Virus record (IMG/VR): IMGVR_UViG_3300036846_000181
Coordinates: 1-24,092 of that record
Source of the DNA: a virus
Direction: 5' to 3' (one strand)
Length of the DNA: 24,092 bases
The position numbers and the translations under genes were made by a program. This document shows, piece by piece, positions 21,911 through 24,092 of this stretch. The notes beneath the pieces were generated by a model. That model was given only the letters and a program-made list of their open reading frames with translations. It was not told the origin of the DNA and made no database searches. Position 1 is the stretch's first letter. The number at the start of each line of letters is the position of its first letter.

Positions 21911-22239
21911 GGCTTCTTAGCCCTTTGCTCGATCTCTTTGCGCGCCTTTTCTAGTTCCTTCTCGAAATCCACATCCTTGGACTTAACAAATTCCTGCTTG
22001 TAGCCGAGAGAGTAGGTCACGGCGGCGACCGTGGCGTATTGCGGCTTCCGGGTCTCGCCGTCGAACCAGTTCGCCAGCGTGGAACTAGAGACGCCGCTGA
22101 TGACGTGGATTTCGGAATAGGACAGCCCCTCGTCCTTGACGATGGTCCTGATCCTGTCAATCACCGGGTCCTTGTCTTTGAACATATAAGACCGATAGAG
22201 GTGCAACGATCCGTTGGCGCGTTTCGCTTTTTTAGCCAT
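21907..22239 (-). CDS. XRE-type helix-turn-helix regulator
   Basis: This 110-residue protein has an XRE/Cro-type helix-turn-helix at residues about 40-61 (LSYSEIHVISGVSSSTLANW, then FDGETRKPQ), preceded by a helix (DPVIDRIRTIVKDEG) and followed by a short helix and a charged coiled coil at 90-107. The pattern LSYSEIHVISGVSSSTLxNW closely follows XRE helices, with the recognition helix in GVSSSTLANWFDG. It probably binds an operator in this region and acts as repressor or activator, perhaps setting lysis-lysogeny or early gene timing. A strong GGAGG site precedes the ATG, and it overlaps the next gene upstream by eight bases. Confidence 0.8.
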   Translation of the reverse strand: MAKKAKRANGSLHLYRSYMFKDKDPVIDRIRTIVKDEGLSYSEIHVISGVSSSTLANWFDGETRKPQYATVAAVTYSLGYKQEFVKSKDVDFEKELEKARKEIEQRAKKP

Positions 22240-22822
22240 TGGTTTCCTCCGTCGTCGCTGGTGTCACGACTTCCTGCGGCGGCGGTTTTGGCTTCTTTTT
22301 CTTTGCGAGTTGCGTGCGGAAGGTTTTCTTGGCGGGCGTCTTTTCCTTCGGCTTGCCCTTGACCAGCCCGCGATCTGCGGCTTCCTGCATGCCGCGCGCG
22401 AGCAATTGATAGGTGCCCTCATCGATACGCTTGGCGAGCCCGCGTGCGCGCATGAGACTGATCTGCGAATTTGCGGAGGATGGGTTTAGTCCTAACCCCT
22501 CAACGGTGGGCCGCAGTTCGGTGAGCGTCATGATGTGATCCTTCGCCTTCGTCATCGCGCGCAGGATCGCATTGTAAGCGGTGATGGGGTCTCCGTTCTC
22601 GTCCTTGCCGCGCTGGCGGGCTTGACCATGCGCGAGCCCATGGCGCTTCTTTGGACCCTCTAGAAGCTTCATCGCCGGATGAGCGCCGTTGAGTTGCTTC
22701 ACCTTGGTTGGTTTGTCATCACCGTAGATGTCGATCTTCATGTCGGCGTTGCCGGTGGCGATCAACCCTAACAGTTGCGTCATCGGAACATCGAACGAGA
22801 ACCTAAGTCGTTTGATAGGCAT
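22232..22822 (-). CDS. Winged-helix DNA-binding protein of unknown role
   Basis: This 196-residue protein is the first gene of the minus-strand operon. Residues about 80-145 have a winged-helix layout (ITAYNAILRAMTKAKDHIMT, then NPSSANSQISLMRARGLA, then KRIDEGTYQLLARG), where NSQISLMRARG is the recognition helix and RIDEGTYQL the wing. The N-terminal part (residues 1-75) is of unknown type, and the C-terminal tail is rich in Lys and Pro (KKKKPKPPPQ), consistent with DNA binding. AGGGGA precedes the ATG at 22822. It may regulate its own operon. Confidence 0.68.
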   Translation of the reverse strand: MPIKRLRFSFDVPMTQLLGLIATGNADMKIDIYGDDKPTKVKQLNGAHPAMKLLEGPKKRHGLAHGQARQRGKDENGDPITAYNAILRAMTKAKDHIMTLTELRPTVEGLGLNPSSANSQISLMRARGLAKRIDEGTYQLLARGMQEAADRGLVKGKPKEKTPAKKTFRTQLAKKKKPKPPPQEVVTPATTEETNG

Positions 22823-22852
22823 TGGCGTCCCCTTGGCTTGGTAGAAACTGCG

Positions 22853-22880
22853 AAGCTAGGCCTATTGGCGGTGGTGTCTA
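22853..22880 (-). promoter_or_regulatory. Weak candidate promoter downstream of the leader terminator
   Basis: On the minus strand TAGACA (22880-22875) and TAGCTT (22858-22853) are spaced 16 bases apart. The -35 is good and the -10 is poor. It would let the operon be transcribed independently of the terminator at 22904-22937. Confidence 0.25.
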
Positions 22881-22903
22881 GGGGGTGACGAAAAATAACG
22901 AAT

Positions 22904-22937
22904 AAAAAAACGCGCCGGGTGCAGAACACCCGACGCG
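22904..22937 (-). terminator. Minus-strand intrinsic terminator in the operon leader
   Basis: Read on the minus strand, an 11-base-pair stem (22937-22927 with 22921-22911, including one U-G wobble) encloses the loop TTCTG and is followed at once by seven T residues (22910-22904). On the plus strand the same position would be a C-A mismatch and no T tract follows. It lies 82 bases before the first codon of the minus-strand operon. Confidence 0.8.
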
Positions 22938-22940
22938 CCT

Positions 22941-22986
22941 AGGTCCCGACCTCGGGGGCCTTTGTTAGAGGGTAAGGTCAGGACCC
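22941..22986 (-). other. Upstream hairpin of the leader RNA
   Basis: On the minus strand GGTCCTGACC (22985-22976) pairs with GGTCGGGACC (22951-22942) over ten positions, with one U-G pair, and the stem extends inward by two more positions and outward by one wobble. The loop is about 20 bases. It sits four bases before the terminator hairpin. Confidence 0.6.
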
Positions 22987-23003
22987 GATCTCATTCTGAC
23001 AAA

Positions 23004-23024
23004 TTAAGAACTGCTCTGCACCAT
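23004..23024 (-). CDS. Possible six-codon leader peptide
   Basis: On the minus strand an ATG at 23024 opens the short frame MVQSSS and ends in TAA at 23006-23004. AGGA lies seven bases upstream. It is placed in the leader before the two hairpins, where a leader peptide could couple ribosome position to RNA folding. The three Ser codons in a row (AGC AGT TCT) are notable but such a short frame may be chance. Confidence 0.25.
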   Translation of the reverse strand: MVQSSS

Positions 23025-23073
23025 CTTTCGTTCCTGTTGTATCGTTTTAGGCCGATTGTGCGACCGGAATTTT

Positions 23074-23102
23074 CTTATTTTCCTGGTGTTGATCTAGGTC
23101 AA
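23074..23102 (-). promoter_or_regulatory. Candidate minus-strand promoter for the leader RNA
   Basis: TTGACC (23102-23097) matches the -35 consensus at five of six positions and AATAAG (23079-23074) the -10 at four of six, with an ideal 17-base spacer. The -35 overlaps the near-palindrome TTGATCTAGGTCAA (23089-23102) that also carries the plus-strand -35. Confidence 0.45.
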
Positions 23103-23118
23103 GATCGCAAGATGTAGT
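23089..23118 (+). promoter_or_regulatory. Candidate plus-strand promoter of the winged-helix regulator
   Basis: TTGATC (23089-23094) and TGTAGT (23113-23118) are spaced 18 bases apart and lie about 90 bases before the ATG at 23206. Both elements match only four of six positions. The -35 lies in the near-palindrome TTGATCTAGGTCAA. Confidence 0.35.
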
Positions 23119-23147
23119 TTCGCGTATGCGAGCTAACCATTTTGGTT
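23119..23147. promoter_or_regulatory. Two small palindromes just downstream of the plus-strand promoter
   Basis: TCGCGTATGCGA (23119-23130) has TCGC/GCGA arms, and AACCATTTTGGTT (23135-23147) has five-base arms around TTT. They lie at and just after the expected transcription start of the plus-strand regulator, where an autoregulatory operator would be expected. Confidence 0.35.
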
Positions 23148-23205
23148 GCGAAAAAATCAGAAAAAACAAACGCGACCAAATTTTAGTCATGGGAGGGACC
23201 CTGAC

Positions 23206-23643
23206 ATGGGAGTTAGTATTCCCGAAACCTTGCGCGTGCGCCATCAGCAGTCGGCCATCGTTGCCGGGTTGGCGATGGCAATCATGAGATCGATGCAAAG
23301 GGCGTACACCGCCAAAAACTTCGGGCAGTTGATGGAGCACTTCGCCATCGCCTGCTCGGTTCGCCTGAATGATCAGGACGGCGGCGAGCCATGCACGGTT
23401 GCTGCGCTTTCGCGGCTCTTGGGCATGCCGCGATCCAATGTGGACCGGGCGGCTAAGTCGCTCGTCAAGCAGGGTTTGCTTCGCAAGGAGGGGAACGGCT
23501 TTGTCGGCGATCTCGACTTTCTCGCCGAACACTTCGATGCCGACTATTTCAAGGAGACGTGCGCCGCGATCCTGGCCGCCGCCGACGAACTGCGGGGGAC
23601 CGGGGTCGCGGTGCTTTGTCTCTTGGAGGTGGTGTGCATCTAG
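23206..23643 (+). CDS. MarR-like winged-helix regulator
   Basis: This 145-residue protein has a winged-helix DNA-binding region at residues about 62-105 (CTVAALSRLLGMPRSNVDRA, then AKSLVKQGLLRKEGNGFVG), in which MPRSNVDRAAKSLVKQG is the recognition helix and GNGFV the wing, as in MarR-type proteins. The N-terminal helices (IVAGLAMAIMRSMQRAY) may dimerise. GGGAGG at 23191-23196 lies nine bases before the ATG at 23206; an upstream TTG in the same frame is rejected for lack of a ribosome site. It is divergent from the minus-strand operon and probably acts on the shared intergenic region. Confidence 0.78.
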   Translation: MGVSIPETLRVRHQQSAIVAGLAMAIMRSMQRAYTAKNFGQLMEHFAIACSVRLNDQDGGEPCTVAALSRLLGMPRSNVDRAAKSLVKQGLLRKEGNGFVGDLDFLAEHFDADYFKETCAAILAAADELRGTGVAVLCLLEVVCI

Positions 23644-23686
23644 CGCGCCACGGTGGTCCGAAAAAAGAACAGCCGGGGGGGGTGAG

Positions 23687-23923
23687 CTAGGCGAAGTCCC
23701 TCGCCGTCACCTCACCATTTTGATCAAAAACTTTGACCCCGTTGGCTTGGAGGTGCTTGAAGATCGATGTCAACTCCAAGGGGTCGCGACTGAGGCGGTC
23801 AATGCGATCAACGATTACGGCCTCAAACTCCCTGTTGCTCGCGGCCCTTAAAAGCTTTTGCAGGTTCTCCCGTTCACTAAGCGGCCCTGCGTCCGGTGTG
23901 CTGGCATACGATACTGCTCTCAT
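23687..23923 (-). CDS. Miniature serine-recombinase-like protein
   Basis: This 78-residue protein matches the catalytic domain of serine recombinases in a short region: DAGPLSERENLQKLLRAASN, then FEAVIVDRIDRLSRDPLELT, then SIFKHLQANGVKVFDQ. The DRIDRLSRD motif is the hallmark helix of the family. The N-terminus MRAVSYASTP resembles the YAxxSS active-site strand, but the roughly 40 residues that normally follow are missing, and there is no DNA-binding C-terminus. A complete enzyme has at least about 180 residues, so it is a remnant or a regulator or inhibitor. AAAGGAAA precedes the ATG at 23923. The stop faces the plus-strand regulator at 43 bases distance. Confidence 0.72.
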   Translation of the reverse strand: MRAVSYASTPDAGPLSERENLQKLLRAASNREFEAVIVDRIDRLSRDPLELTSIFKHLQANGVKVFDQNGEVTARDFA

Positions 23924-24092
23924 GATTTTCCTTTCTGGTCATGGTTATCGGATTTTTTACGGCGCAGCCGTCAAGCTATGCTGCTTCGCGCCAACGCCCA
24001 AGCAAAACCGGTACTGATTGAGACAATGACGGCACAATGGCATTGCCTGAATTTGAACGAATAAGTCCCTGATTTTCATGGGGAAATATCGG
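23924..24092. other. Right-end intergenic region upstream of the mini recombinase
   Basis: I accept no gene here. A candidate minus-strand promoter lies inside it and is listed separately. CAATG-G-CATTG (24038-24048) forms a small inverted repeat. The window ends before any next gene can be recognised. Confidence 0.5.
23944..23974 (-). promoter_or_regulatory. Weak candidate promoter of the mini recombinase
   Basis: On the minus strand TTGACG (23974-23969) is a good -35, and GATAAC (23949-23944) a fair -10 after a long 19-base spacer. It lies about 20 bases before the ATG at 23923. Confidence 0.3.

Larger units (their letters stand above)
22904..23067 (-). ncRNA. Candidate structured leader or small regulatory RNA ending in a terminator
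   Basis: From a predicted promoter (TTGACC at 23102-23097, AATAAG at 23079-23074), a minus-strand RNA starting near 23067 would contain a hairpin of 12-13 base pairs (22986-22974 with 22953-22941, loop of about 20 bases) followed four bases later by the terminator hairpin. Both stems contain one U-G wobble that would be a mismatch on the opposite strand, which supports minus-strand transcription. The product would be about 164 bases. It may be an attenuator leader for the operon or a free small RNA; structure and start are inferred. Confidence 0.45.
22823..23205. other. Divergent regulatory gap between two regulator genes
   Basis: This 383-base stretch has no protein gene I accept except perhaps a six-codon leader. 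It separates the minus-strand operon (first gene ending at 22822) from the plus-strand winged-helix regulator starting at 23206. It holds overlapping candidate promoters, a structured leader RNA with terminator on the minus strand, and palindromes listed separately. Confidence 0.7.

Noticed and set aside
22942-22966. Plus-strand terminator made of GGTCCC and GGGGGCC followed by TTTGTT
   Set aside because: The stem is imperfect, no plus-strand gene lies upstream, and the same bases form a better stem in the minus-strand RNA.
23047-23532. 161-residue minus-strand open frame across the regulator gene
   Set aside because: It lies opposite the plus-strand winged-helix gene, has no recognisable domain or good ribosome site, and its composition fits an antisense shadow.
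23733-24064. Two plus-strand open frames at the right end
   Set aside because: They lie opposite the serine-recombinase-like gene or in the gap beyond it, without ribosome site or recognisable domain.
1-24092. tRNA genes, IS elements and attachment sites
   Set aside because: I saw no tRNA-like cloverleaf, no transposase and no long terminal repeats; a computed search could still find short att sites.

Overview
This 24 kb window is part of a tailed-phage genome or prophage-like contig. The module order and families point to a short-tailed (podovirus-type) virion: scaffold, an N4-gp56-like major capsid protein, P22 gp4- and gp10-like head-completion proteins, a set of internal DNA-ejection proteins that includes a transglycosylase, then tail appendages and lysis genes. 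The high GC content, GC-rich third codon positions and many small proteins resembling those of alphaproteobacterial phages suggest an alphaproteobacterial host, possibly Rhizobiales. The host is an inference. Terminase, most of the portal, and DNA replication genes are not in the window.

Left block, plus strand, 1-5.5 kb: the end of an upstream gene, a scaffold (98-925), the major capsid protein (953-2146, with its ribosome site inside a hairpin and a strong terminator after the gene), a decoration-like protein, a small charged protein with an interesting alternative-frame tail, a small head protein, and the gp4-like and gp10-like connector and stopper proteins. Middle block, 5.5-11.1 kb: four ejection or internal virion proteins, two of which share an N-terminal tag. 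Tail block, 11.1-18 kb: a collar-type fibre, three proteins that share one repeated beta-type module, other appendage proteins, a lectin-like protein followed by a GH16-type glycanase (probable depolymerase), and a glycine-rich tip protein. Two tiny minus-strand genes (15908-16271) interrupt this block. Lysis block, 18-20 kb: a two-helix holin candidate, a GH25 endolysin and two small proteins, one built of His-Pro-Ile repeats. Most genes are separated by 0-3 bases or overlap, which implies a long, translationally coupled late operon.

The late operon ends at 20.1 kb at two back-to-back hairpin terminators, one for each strand. Facing it is a minus-strand block of small genes (22822 to 20570, then a separately promoted gene at 20367-20131). 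It includes an XRE-type HTH protein, a winged-helix protein and a Cys-rich phage protein. A divergent plus-strand winged-helix regulator lies at 23206-23643. The 383-base gap between these regulators holds overlapping candidate promoters on a near-palindrome. On the minus strand it also holds a structured leader RNA ending in an intrinsic terminator. G-U wobbles in both of its stems fit only a minus-strand transcript. This leader or small RNA is the most interesting regulatory element in the window. A 78-residue serine-recombinase-like protein, lacking most of the usual domain, lies near the right end.
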